A stretch of 7,594 nt of DNA from an uncultured Bacilli bacterium. GTDB taxonomy: Bacteria; Bacillota_I; Bacilli_A; RF39; UBA660. Where the stretch lies: positions 1 to 7,594 of the forward strand of contig CANRKS010000046.1 in the NCBI GenBank assembly GCA_947631285.1, read 5' to 3'. Under the pieces are notes generated by a model. That model saw only the letters and a program-made list of their open reading frames with translations, was not told where the DNA came from and did no database searches. Numbering within the stretch: position 1 is the first letter of the stretch; each line of letters begins with the position of its first letter. The position numbers were made by a program, and so were the translations under genes. Positions 1 to 5,841 of this stretch are shown here, one piece after another.

Positions 1-62
1 TTTTGTGTGCATTTACTTCTTTAATCCTCTGTTTTTTACATTTCGAGAATTTAAGTTTTCAT

Positions 63-497
63 TTAACGCTTTTTAAATTCTTTTTTTAACAAATTACCTA
101 ATTCTATTTTTTCTTCTTTAGTAAAAATATCTTTTTGTCTTTTAAACTTATTTAATGACCATTTCCAAAAATTATAACCAAAATGTAGATCTTTATACTT
201 CTTACCTAAAATAATTTTTTCATCTCTATATCTAGGAATAAAGTGAAAATGGACATGAGGATTCTCATTATCACGATAAGCATTATTCATAAGACAAGCA
301 AAATTAAACATGGTACTATCTAAAACTTTATGGCAAACTCTTTCTAGTTCTTTTTCAATTTTGCCGAGTTCTATCCATTCTTCATCTGTAAGCATACTTA
401 AATTTTCTTTGGGACTAGAAATAATCATATAACCTGGAAATTCTTGACAATCATCAATATAAATTACTTCCCAATTTTGACCCTTATATATGTTCAT
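63..497 (-). CDS. HIT-family (histidine triad) nucleotide hydrolase
   Basis: This 144-residue protein carries the histidine triad HVHFHF at residues 81-86, followed by IPRY. That is the alternating His-hydrophobic signature of the HIT superfamily, in which the middle histidine (His83 here) is the nucleophile for hydrolysing nucleotide phosphoanhydrides or phosphoramidates. The N-terminal half fits the family, with PGYMIISSPK at about 21-30 (the 'PGHxLVxPK' strand) and a helix starting LTDEEW. The length is normal, and a basic tail (KKEFKKR) ends the protein. It is probably cytosolic and related to Ap4A hydrolase or Hit-type proteins; the substrate cannot be read from sequence. Its ATG lies 6 bases after the dehydrogenase stop, and its only Shine-Dalgarno candidate (TAGG) overlaps that TAG stop. 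It is therefore probably co-transcribed and translationally coupled. No clear terminator follows in the remaining 62 bases of the window. Confidence 0.9.
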   Translation of the reverse strand: MNIYKGQNWEVIYIDDCQEFPGYMIISSPKENLSMLTDEEWIELGKIEKELERVCHKVLDSTMFNFACLMNNAYRDNENPHVHFHFIPRYRDEKIILGKKYKDLHFGYNFWKWSLNKFKRQKDIFTKEEKIELGNLLKKEFKKR

Positions 498-503
498 AAA
501 AAC

Positions 504-1517
504 CTATTTATTAGGATCCACTATAATTTTAATTTCATTTGATGATCCACTTGTTAAATCTTTATAAGCATCTTCTACTTCATCTAAACCTATTCTTTTA
601 GTTACAAACTTTAAAACATCTATCTCTTTATGAGCAATCATATCAATGCACTTAGCAAATTCTTCTTTTTTATAAGCAATCGCTCCGATTAAATGAGCTT
701 CTTTCATCACTGCCGCTACACTAGCAAAATTAATTGGGCTCATAGAAACTCCAACTAAAATAACCGTTCCACCCGGTTTAACTAAAGATACTGCACTATT
801 AACGGCTGGAGTATTTCCACAGCATTCAATAACTTTATCAAACGTATTATTATATTTTGCTACTTCCCTTTCTTCTAAAACATTTAACCATTCATCTGCT
901 ACTCCAAGTTTTATAGCTAATTCTCCTCTTTTAGGATTAGTCTCTGAAACAACTACTTTACTAGCACCACTTTTTTTGGCAAACATTGCACTAACTAATC
1001 CGATTATGCCTCCACCAACTACTAATACTTCATCACCAACATTTATATTAGCTAAGTTAATCGCATGATACCCAACCGCCGTTGGTTCAACTAAAGCCCC
1101 TTCTTCATCACTCATTTCAGAAGGAACTTTTAATACCATATCACTTCTAACACTAAGAATTGGAGCTAACCCTCCGGAATTATCTAATGATAATCCACTA
1201 GCATGATCCCATGTCTTTAAGCAATAATGAATATTTCCACTTAGACAAGCTTCACAATGGCCACAAGGAGAAATAGGTAAGGCTGTTACTCGATCACCTA
1301 CTTTTAAATCTTCTCTTCCTCCATTATCTAAAACTGTTCCACAATATTCATGCCCCATAACAAGACCTACAGGCATTCCTATTTCAAAATAATGCAAATC
1401 CGATCCACAAATTCCAGTCTTTTTAACAGCAATTAAAACTTTACCATTTTCTTTTTTAGGTTCCTCTATTTCTTTAATTTCAAATTCTCTAGGGCCCTTT
1501 ATAGCTACACATTTCAT
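504..1517 (-). CDS. Zinc-dependent medium-chain alcohol/polyol dehydrogenase
   Basis: A complete 337-residue medium-chain dehydrogenase/reductase. The catalytic zinc ligands are visible: Cys37 in GICGSDLHYF, the His56-Glu57 pair in MGHEYCG, and Glu144 in ALVEPTAVGYH. The structural zinc is held by Cys85, Cys88, Cys91 and Cys99 (CGHCEACLSGNIHYC). The Rossmann fold follows with VVGGGIIG at about 166-173, and the acidic residue closing the second strand (VVVSET) predicts NAD(H) over NADP(H). The family oxidises secondary alcohols; GSDLHYF recalls sorbitol, xylitol, butanediol and threonine dehydrogenases, but the substrate cannot be assigned. I chose the ATG at 1517, giving MKCVAIKG, over the in-frame ATG at 1526, because the AGGAG site lies 10 bases from the former and only 1 base from the latter. 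The HIT gene follows directly. Confidence 0.92.
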   Translation of the reverse strand: MKCVAIKGPREFEIKEIEEPKKENGKVLIAVKKTGICGSDLHYFEIGMPVGLVMGHEYCGTVLDNGGREDLKVGDRVTALPISPCGHCEACLSGNIHYCLKTWDHASGLSLDNSGGLAPILSVRSDMVLKVPSEMSDEEGALVEPTAVGYHAINLANINVGDEVLVVGGGIIGLVSAMFAKKSGASKVVVSETNPKRGELAIKLGVADEWLNVLEEREVAKYNNTFDKVIECCGNTPAVNSAVSLVKPGGTVILVGVSMSPINFASVAAVMKEAHLIGAIAYKKEEFAKCIDMIAHKEIDVLKFVTKRIGLDEVEDAYKDLTSGSSNEIKIIVDPNK

Positions 1518-1527
1518 ATTACACATT

Positions 1528-1532
1528 CTCCT
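1528..1532 (-). promoter_or_regulatory. Shine-Dalgarno site (AGGAG) deciding the dehydrogenase start
   Basis: AGGAG on the minus strand sits 10 bases before the ATG at 1517 and 1 base before the ATG at 1526. A 1-base spacing does not work, so the downstream ATG is preferred. Confidence 0.7.
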
Positions 1533-1538
1533 AATAAT

Positions 1539-1567
1539 ATTATACCAATAATCATTATTTTTATAAA
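1539..1567 (-). promoter_or_regulatory. Promoter of the dehydrogenase-HIT operon
   Basis: An extended -10 element (TGGTATAAT, hexamer at 1539-1544) lies 17 bases downstream of a weak -35 (TTTATA at 1562-1567, 4 of 6 matches to TTGACA). Transcription should start near 1531-1533, right at the Shine-Dalgarno site, leaving a leader of only about 15 bases. The proximity to the gene and the consensus -10 support the call; the -35 is weak. Confidence 0.6.
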
Positions 1568-1608
1568 ATAAATTGCTCTATATATTTACAATATTAAACA
1601 AGTAATTA

Positions 1609-1638
1609 ATTAAAAATATATAACTAATATTTTTTAAT
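1609..1638 (-). terminator. Weak all-A/T stem-loop after the GH25 gene
   Basis: Immediately after the GH25 stop the minus strand reads ATTAAAAAATAT, a 7-base loop, then ATATTTTTAAT. These are imperfect complementary arms with one unpaired base. There is no G-C pair and no uninterrupted T run afterwards, so it would be a poor intrinsic terminator. It is listed because nothing better ends this transcript in the 1527-1638 gap. Confidence 0.25.
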
Positions 1639-2835
1639 TTAATGGTATAAGATGTCAATATCTACATCATTATTAATGCCATCAATATGACCATTATTAC
1701 ATAATTGCCACATCATATATTTTCCTTGATAAGAACTAGTATTGTTATTAGTGGTATAATGGGCTAACCATACTGGATATTCTTTTTTATTTTTCCAAAT
1801 AGTCTCCATATAAAATTTACTACTATAAAGCATCGCTTTATAACCAGATTCTTCTAAAGTATCCATATAAGCATTAGCTATTTCATTTATCTCATGAAAA
1901 CTTAATTTATAACTATTCCAATTACTCCAATTTTCCCAGTCAAAAGCAATTGGTAAATCTAATTTTTGACCATCTAATTTTTTTATTACCCAACTGGCAT
2001 GTTCTTTTACTTCCTCTACTGATTTTGCAACAGTAAAGAAATAAACCCCTACTTTTAAACCAGCTTCTTTCGCTTTTTTAATATTATTTGCATAGTATTC
2101 ATCATCATATATTTCTCTAGTCGATTGTCCTTGATAGCCTATTCGCATCATGACAAATGAAGCCCCAGCATTCTTAACTTTTTCATAATCAATATCTTCT
2201 TGCCATTTAGATACATCTATACCTATTTCTGTATTATCATTTTTATGTTTATCATAAACATCTTTAAACTCGGTAACTATTCTTTTAGTTGGAGTACTTG
2301 GCTTATTATCGCTTTTTTCTTTTTGCTTAACATTTAATGTAACATTTACATCTTTTTTATTTTGAGATGAATCACTTAAATGATAAATTAATTTATAAGT
2401 TCCTACTTTATTTAAATCATAAGTTCCTTCAACTTCACAATTAATATTACCATCATATTCATCTCCATAAGAAATTAAATCACATATATTTTTATCATAG
2501 CCAACTTCTACCGTTTTATTAGTGCCACTAAAAACAATTGGTGGATTACTATCAACAACTTCAATATTAAATTTATAAGCATATTCTTTTTTATCAATTT
2601 TATATCTAACTTCTAATTCTTTTTTACCTAAAGTATTAGTGTCAATTAATTCATTATTAGATAAAATTTCTACTCCCTTAATATTATCAATTACATCATT
2701 TAGATAAACATCACTATAGACTTCTACTGAATCCATAATAGACTTAATATTTTCTCCTTCCGTATCTAGAATAACTTTACTGCTACACCCAGATAAGAAA
2801 AATAAACTTCCTAAAATTATTAATAATTTTTTCAT
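1639..2835 (-). CDS. GH25 muramidase lipoprotein with Ig-like domains
   Basis: A 398-residue secreted lipoprotein. The N-terminus is a lipoprotein signal (MKKLLIILGS, hydrophobic core, lipobox LSGC with Cys17). Residues about 20-95 and 97-170 look like two bacterial Ig-like modules; the second starts NPPIVFSGTNKTVEVG and contains VGTYKLIYHLSD, the DUF5011-type pattern, with Cys118 and Cys133 possibly forming a disulfide. A polar Pro/Lys/Ser/Thr linker at about 171-190 leads to the GH25 lysozyme domain (about 203-398). That domain opens IGIDVSKWQ with Asp207, has the catalytic FDWEN (Asp299, Glu301), and closes WQLC...VDIDILY. It should cleave beta-1,4 bonds between N-acetylmuramic acid and N-acetylglucosamine outside the membrane, probably in wall remodelling or competition. 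AAGGAG stands 5 bases before the ATG. The gene has its own promoter behind the preceding operon's terminator. Confidence 0.95.
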   Translation of the reverse strand: MKKLLIILGSLFFLSGCSSKVILDTEGENIKSIMDSVEVYSDVYLNDVIDNIKGVEILSNNELIDTNTLGKKELEVRYKIDKKEYAYKFNIEVVDSNPPIVFSGTNKTVEVGYDKNICDLISYGDEYDGNINCEVEGTYDLNKVGTYKLIYHLSDSSQNKKDVNVTLNVKQKEKSDNKPSTPTKRIVTEFKDVYDKHKNDNTEIGIDVSKWQEDIDYEKVKNAGASFVMMRIGYQGQSTREIYDDEYYANNIKKAKEAGLKVGVYFFTVAKSVEEVKEHASWVIKKLDGQKLDLPIAFDWENWSNWNSYKLSFHEINEIANAYMDTLEESGYKAMLYSSKFYMETIWKNKKEYPVWLAHYTTNNNTSSYQGKYMMWQLCNNGHIDGINNDVDIDILYH

Positions 2836-2853
2836 ACCTACTCCTTAAGTACT

Positions 2854-2859
2854 ATTATA
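2854..2859 (-). promoter_or_regulatory. -10 element for the GH25 gene
   Basis: A perfect TATAAT hexamer lies about 18 bases before the GH25 start region, with AAGGAG at 2841-2846 between it and the ATG. No good -35 exists: the expected position falls in the T run of the upstream terminator. A promoter is still likely, because the terminator would otherwise leave this gene untranscribed. Confidence 0.5.
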
Positions 2860-2871
2860 TTATGTTTTATT

Positions 2872-2898
2872 AAAGAAAAAAAGATGTTTTACCATCTT
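2872..2898 (-). terminator. Intrinsic terminator of the three-gene operon
   Basis: On the minus strand AAGATG (2898-2893) pairs perfectly with CATCTT (2886-2881) across a 6-base GTAAAA loop, followed by TTTTTCTTT. The first arm starts inside the TAA stop of the 95-residue gene. Confidence 0.8.
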
Positions 2899-3184
2899 AT
2901 AAATATTCAACAACTTTAATATTTTTATTTAACTTAGCAATTAAATCATCAGGTTCATATTTTGCAAAAATATTAACAAAATTACTATGATCATTTAAAA
3001 ACATATCATAATATTCTAAGAATATTTTTTGATAATTAGTAACCCCTAAATCTTTTAAATAACTTATATTTTTACCTACCAATTTTTTATGTTCTTTTAT
3101 AGCATCAATTAATTTTTTCGGAGAATTATTTAAAAATTCAGCTATTTCTTCTTTATTAAAATCATATTTTTCTAGAAATTTCAT
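2897..3184 (-). CDS. Hypothetical small helical protein, last gene of the operon
   Basis: I do not recognise a named family for this 95-residue protein. It has no signal peptide or membrane segment and is rich in Lys, Asn, Leu and Ile, with predicted short helices throughout. Residues 4-27 begin LEKYDFNKEE and run to a proline (FLNNSPKKLI). A very similar LEKFDFNEDE motif with a proline 14 residues on occurs in the 365-residue protein two genes upstream, pointing to a shared helical module. The hydrophobic-x3-Pro-x2-Leu pattern recalls mTERF-type repeats, but that is pattern similarity only. The ATG lies 2 bases after the stop of the previous gene, with a GGGGAAG ribosome site inside that gene's end, so coupling is likely. 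A terminator begins within its stop codon. Confidence 0.8.
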   Translation of the reverse strand: MKFLEKYDFNKEEIAEFLNNSPKKLIDAIKEHKKLVGKNISYLKDLGVTNYQKIFLEYYDMFLNDHSNFVNIFAKYEPDDLIAKLNKNIKVVEYL

Positions 3185-3186
3185 TA

Positions 3187-4005
3187 TTATCTTCCCCTTC
3201 CATTTACTTCAAATTGTTCAAGTGGAATATCATTAAAGCTATACATTTCACCATTATTATCAAGAGGAGTGTAAGAATTGTTTTCCATACCATACATACT
3301 ACTATTATAATTTAAAGATTCGCTATAATTATCAGTCATGCTATCTAAAGCATCAAGTCCTAATTCACTTTGCATTGATGCCCGATTGTAACCTTCATCT
3401 AATTGCCTTTCTTTTTCAAGATTTTCTTTTATAGCATCATATCTTTCAATTCTTGAACCTATATCTTCAAAATCTCTACTAGCTTCAGCCATTACTTCAT
3501 TATACTTTTTGATATCATCAGGATTTTCTAAAGTTACATTAACTGGATTTACTTCCACCCTTACTGGTTGTTCTTCAATCTTTTCTTCTTCGCCAATATT
3601 ACTAAGACTAAATTCTTCTCCCCATTCTTTAGCATTAAATAAGAAGCTTTTATAAGTACCATCAGGATTTTTATATTCATGTTTTGATTGAAGACAATAT
3701 TTAATCTTTTTAAATAAATCTAGCGCATCCCAAATTAAGGCCTCAGGATTTTGAGAATATAAATCCGTTGCATTTACTTCTCTTAAAATATCAAACTTTT
3801 GAGCAAAATTTTCTAAAGTCATAACTTTTACTTCTCTAGCTTTAGTAATATATACGTTTTGACTTTTTAAAAAAGCTAATCCCTTTTCTAATTCATCATA
3901 ATTTACATAAGCTAGTGATGGCATAAATTTGTTTTCGACTTTTTCTCTTTCTTCTTCACTTAAATCTTTAAATAAATCTAATTTTTCTTTTAAACTTTTC
4001 TCCAT
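3187..4005 (-). CDS. Hypothetical protein with one helical repeat and an acidic, disordered tail
   Basis: Function unknown; 272 residues, apparently cytosolic. Residues 1-30 are a charged helix (MEKSLKEKLD...). Residues about 31-101 form a helical module that aligns over about 58 residues, with one single-residue gap, to the C-terminal part of the neighbouring upstream protein. Shared features include LA..N opposite LA..N, F.K, F..K, LREV opposite LVEV, and NPEALI opposite NPNILI. Residues about 102-140 are mixed (KNPDGTYKS), followed by an acidic stretch (EEEKIEEQ). The last 90 or so residues are charged, then rich in Asn, Ser, Tyr and Met, and look disordered. I set the start at 4005 because AGGAGG lies 6 bases upstream; an in-frame ATG at 4026 is inside the preceding gene and lacks a site. 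The gap to the upstream gene is 10 bases and to the downstream gene 2 bases. Confidence 0.8.
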   Translation of the reverse strand: MEKSLKEKLDLFKDLSEEEREKVENKFMPSLAYVNYDELEKGLAFLKSQNVYITKAREVKVMTLENFAQKFDILREVNATDLYSQNPEALIWDALDLFKKIKYCLQSKHEYKNPDGTYKSFLFNAKEWGEEFSLSNIGEEEKIEEQPVRVEVNPVNVTLENPDDIKKYNEVMAEASRDFEDIGSRIERYDAIKENLEKERQLDEGYNRASMQSELGLDALDSMTDNYSESLNYNSSMYGMENNSYTPLDNNGEMYSFNDIPLEQFEVNGRGR

Positions 4006-4011
4006 AATATT

Positions 4012-4017
4012 CCTCCT
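4012..4017 (-). promoter_or_regulatory. Shine-Dalgarno site overlapping the upstream stop codon
   Basis: AGGAGG on the minus strand overlaps the TAG stop of the 365-residue gene (TAGGAGG) and sits 6 bases before the ATG at 4005. This fixes the start of the 272-residue protein and suggests translational coupling between the two genes. Confidence 0.8.
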
Positions 4018-5113
4018 AGTATGCAATTAATGGAACTTTCTTTGGATCAAGTCCACTATTTCTTAATTTATCTATAACGCCCTCTAGAGCATCTTTAGTA
4101 TATTTAATTAATATATTAGGATTTAAGTAAATATCAACTGGTTCTTTACCAACTTCAACTAATTTTTTAATTTTAGCTTCAAACTCTTTATCATAAAGTA
4201 GTTCAATATTATCAACAAACATATCTAAATCAATATCATTGTCTTTAGCAAAATTAACATTTTTTACTAAATCATTTTTGTTATAATTAGCTAAAACTTT
4301 ATCTAAGTCATTACTAGTAAAATCTAAATAGTCAAAACCTAATTCCGTTAAAAGATTAATAAGTTCTTCTTTTGGTGATAATTCAACATTTTCACTATTA
4401 TCTTCTTCCTCTTCTAAGCTAACATTTTCTTTAGCTTCAGCAAATACTTCAGAAATACTTTTACCTTCTTGTTCGGCATTCTTTAATTTATTTTCATAAT
4501 CAAATAAAGCATCTTCAGGGAACATTAAGATCTTCGCCGCTTCTCTTTGTTCATCTTCATTAAAATCAAATTTTTCTAATAAAGAAGTGATTGAATCTCT
4601 CGTAATATTAATATTTCCATTTAAAGCTAATTCAAAATATTCATTTAGTCTGGTTTGATTTTCTAAGGCTTCATCTTTTCTTATTCCTAACTCTTCAATT
4701 GTAGCAATAGCGGTATTCATTTCTGATTCTACTTTTACTAATTCGTCTTCAGCCTTTTTGGTATCTTCTTGAACTTTTGAAATAGTTTTAGGTAATAAAG
4801 AATTTACTTCCTCACTCAATTTATCAGGATTAAAATCTACTTTAAGTTTTTCTAATACCAATTTAAAATCATCAGTTTTAATACCACTTAAAGCTGAAAC
4901 TAATTTTTCTCCTTCTTCTCCTAAAACTCTTTCTTCTTCCGTTAAACTTTCTATTTTTTCTTGCAAAACTTTCTTTTCATTAGTTGTTCTTTCTTTTGTT
5001 TCTTCCGCTAACTTTCTTTCTTTTTCCATCTTTGAAAGTATTACACTATCTTCACCACGTAGGTTATATAATTTGTCTAATAATTTTGTTATTTCCGCAG
5101 TTAACATCTTCAT
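4016..5113 (-). CDS. Hypothetical coiled-coil protein with mTERF-like helical segments, first gene of the operon
   Basis: Function unknown; 365 residues, no signal peptide or membrane span. Residues about 25-75 and 110-160 are rich in Glu, Lys and Leu, typical of coiled coil. Two LEK..DFN segments occur, at about 87-109 (LEKLKVDFNPD, then LLPKTI) and 179-202 (LEKFDFNEDE, then MFPEDAL); the second nearly matches the N-terminus of the 95-residue protein encoded last in this operon. An acidic linker (LEEEEDN) at about 233-239 leads to a C-terminal helical region (about 248-365) with LGFDYLDF and YLNPNILI, part of which aligns with the 272-residue protein. I chose the ATG at 5113, with GGGAG 8 bases upstream; the in-frame GTG at 5122 overlaps that site. 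A strong promoter lies directly upstream. A scaffold or nucleic-acid-binding role is possible but unproven. Confidence 0.82.
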   Translation of the reverse strand: MKMLTAEITKLLDKLYNLRGEDSVILSKMEKERKLAEETKERTTNEKKVLQEKIESLTEEERVLGEEGEKLVSALSGIKTDDFKLVLEKLKVDFNPDKLSEEVNSLLPKTISKVQEDTKKAEDELVKVESEMNTAIATIEELGIRKDEALENQTRLNEYFELALNGNINITRDSITSLLEKFDFNEDEQREAAKILMFPEDALFDYENKLKNAEQEGKSISEVFAEAKENVSLEEEEDNSENVELSPKEELINLLTELGFDYLDFTSNDLDKVLANYNKNDLVKNVNFAKDNDIDLDMFVDNIELLYDKEFEAKIKKLVEVGKEPVDIYLNPNILIKYTKDALEGVIDKLRNSGLDPKKVPLIAY

Positions 5114-5121
5114 TATAACCA

Positions 5122-5127
5122 CTCCCT
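5122..5127 (-). promoter_or_regulatory. Shine-Dalgarno site (AGGGAG) deciding a start
   Basis: AGGGAG stands 8 bases before the ATG at 5113. The in-frame GTG at 5122 uses the last base of this site, so it cannot be the start served by it. Confidence 0.65.
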
Positions 5128-5141
5128 CTTATTATAAGTAA

Positions 5142-5170
5142 ATTATAACAAATTGTCCTTCGTTTGTAAA
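5142..5170 (-). promoter_or_regulatory. Strong SigA-type promoter of the three-gene operon
   Basis: On the minus strand TTTACA (5170-5165, 5 of 6 matches to the -35 consensus) is separated by exactly 17 bases from TATAAT (5147-5142), which is also an extended -10 (TGTTATAAT). A second TATAAT lies at 5131-5136 but has no good -35. Expected transcription start is near 5135, giving a leader of about 20 bases. Confidence 0.8.
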
Positions 5171-5179
5171 CGTTTTACA
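5161..5179. promoter_or_regulatory. Operator-like nested palindromes overlapping the -35
   Basis: Two perfect inverted repeats overlap here: CGTTT-GT-AAACG (5161-5172) and TGTAAA-CGT-TTTACA (5165-5179). The -35 hexamer is one arm of the second. Position and symmetry fit a repressor site for a dimeric regulator. The regulator is unknown, and short A/T-rich palindromes can arise by chance. Confidence 0.4.
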
Positions 5180-5190
5180 TGTTTTTTCGT

Positions 5191-5220
5191 AAAAAAAAGA
5201 AGATTTTTTTAATCATCTTC
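5191..5220 (-). terminator. Intrinsic terminator of the rlmB-sigma operon
   Basis: GAAGAT (5220-5215) pairs with ATCTTC (5204-5199) across a 10-base A-rich loop, followed by eight T residues on the minus strand. The first arm lies in the last codons of the sigma gene (Glu-Asp-Asp) and the loop contains its TAA stop. Confidence 0.75.
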
Positions 5221-5841
5221 CTTCTTTAAAATTTTTTTAACTTTTAACTTAACTCTTTCGCGCGTATTATCTACTTGCTTAGGTGTTAGCTTTAAAATAT
5301 CGGCAATTTCTATGTAATTAAAACCATTTGCCATTAAACTAAATACTTCATATTCTCTCTTGGTTAAACTAATTTTTAAACTTTTAATTAATTCTTGATA
5401 CTTTTCTTCTTCCGCCATGTTTTTTAAAGGATCATTGGAAAAATTATCACTTATCGAATCCATTAATTTAGAATTGTTATCATCATAAATAAAATCTAAT
5501 GAATAAGCTTCTTGTAAGGTTTTATATTTATCTCTATTATATTTTCTAATAATTCCTTTTAATCTTCTTTCAATACATAAAGTAACAAACGTTACCAAAC
5601 TAGCATCTTTACTTTCATCAAAACATTTTAATCCATCGGAAAATCCTACATTACATTCACTTATAAGTTCTTGATGATCAATATTTAAATTTGTTAAAAA
5701 CCGCATATATTTATTAATTAAAATATCTATTATATATTTATATTTATAAAATAATAAGTTTTTAGCGTCTTCATCATTTTCTCGATATAACATAATAAGT
5801 TCACTATCATTAGTATTTTTTAACTCTTCTTCACTGATCAT
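5209..5841 (-). CDS. RNA polymerase sigma factor, SigH-like
   Basis: A 210-residue sigma-70-family protein with regions 2 and 4 but no long region 3. Region 2 spans about 12-105: DSELIMLYRENDEDA, then a helix with HQELISECNVGFSDGLKCFD matching the core-binding and -10-recognition part, then FVTLCIERRLKGIIRKYNR. Region 4 spans about 155-205, with LTKREYEVFSLMANGFNYIEIAD followed by a helix-turn-helix (LTPKQVDNTRERVKLKVKK). Length and architecture resemble B. subtilis SigH (Spo0H). The position supports this too: in Bacillus, sigH lies just downstream of rlmB (yacO) and yacP; here yacP is absent and sigma overlaps rlmB directly. Its regulon and any role in sporulation or competence cannot be inferred. 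The ATG overlaps the rlmB TGA by 4 bases (ATGA), so translation is probably coupled. A terminator sits at its 3' end. Confidence 0.85.
   Translation of the reverse strand: MISEEELKNTNDSELIMLYRENDEDAKNLLFYKYKYIIDILINKYMRFLTNLNIDHQELISECNVGFSDGLKCFDESKDASLVTFVTLCIERRLKGIIRKYNRDKYKTLQEAYSLDFIYDDNNSKLMDSISDNFSNDPLKNMAEEEKYQELIKSLKISLTKREYEVFSLMANGFNYIEIADILKLTPKQVDNTRERVKLKVKKILKKEDD

Noticed and set aside
1..62. A minus-strand ATG at 12-10 (Met-His-Thr-Lys) that might begin another gene after the HIT gene.
   Set aside because: Only four codons are visible, the nearest strong site (GAGG) is 13 bases away and the closer GAAG is weak. It cannot be supported from the window.
1518..1526. Upstream ATG start for the dehydrogenase (adds Met-Cys-Asn).
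   Set aside because: It is 1 base from the AGGAG site. The ATG at 1517 has workable spacing and gives the usual family N-terminus.
1527..1638. A riboswitch or small RNA in the gap between the GH25 and dehydrogenase genes.
   Set aside because: The gap is almost pure A/T with no G/C-containing stems. Only the dehydrogenase promoter and a weak A/T hairpin are visible.
4006..4026. Upstream ATG start for the 272-residue protein (adds seven residues).
   Set aside because: It lies inside the preceding gene with no ribosome site, while the ATG at 4005 has AGGAGG at 6 bases.
5131..5136. A second TATAAT closer to the 365-residue gene.
   Set aside because: The sequence 17 bases upstream (AGGACA) is a poor -35 and there is no TG extension. 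The promoter at 5142-5170 is far better.
5838..5840. TGA at the end of rlmB read as tryptophan (Mycoplasma code).
   Set aside because: It would add only six residues before another stop. The TGA forms a standard ATGA overlap with the sigma gene, tryptophans checked here are TGG, and no gene has an internal TGA.
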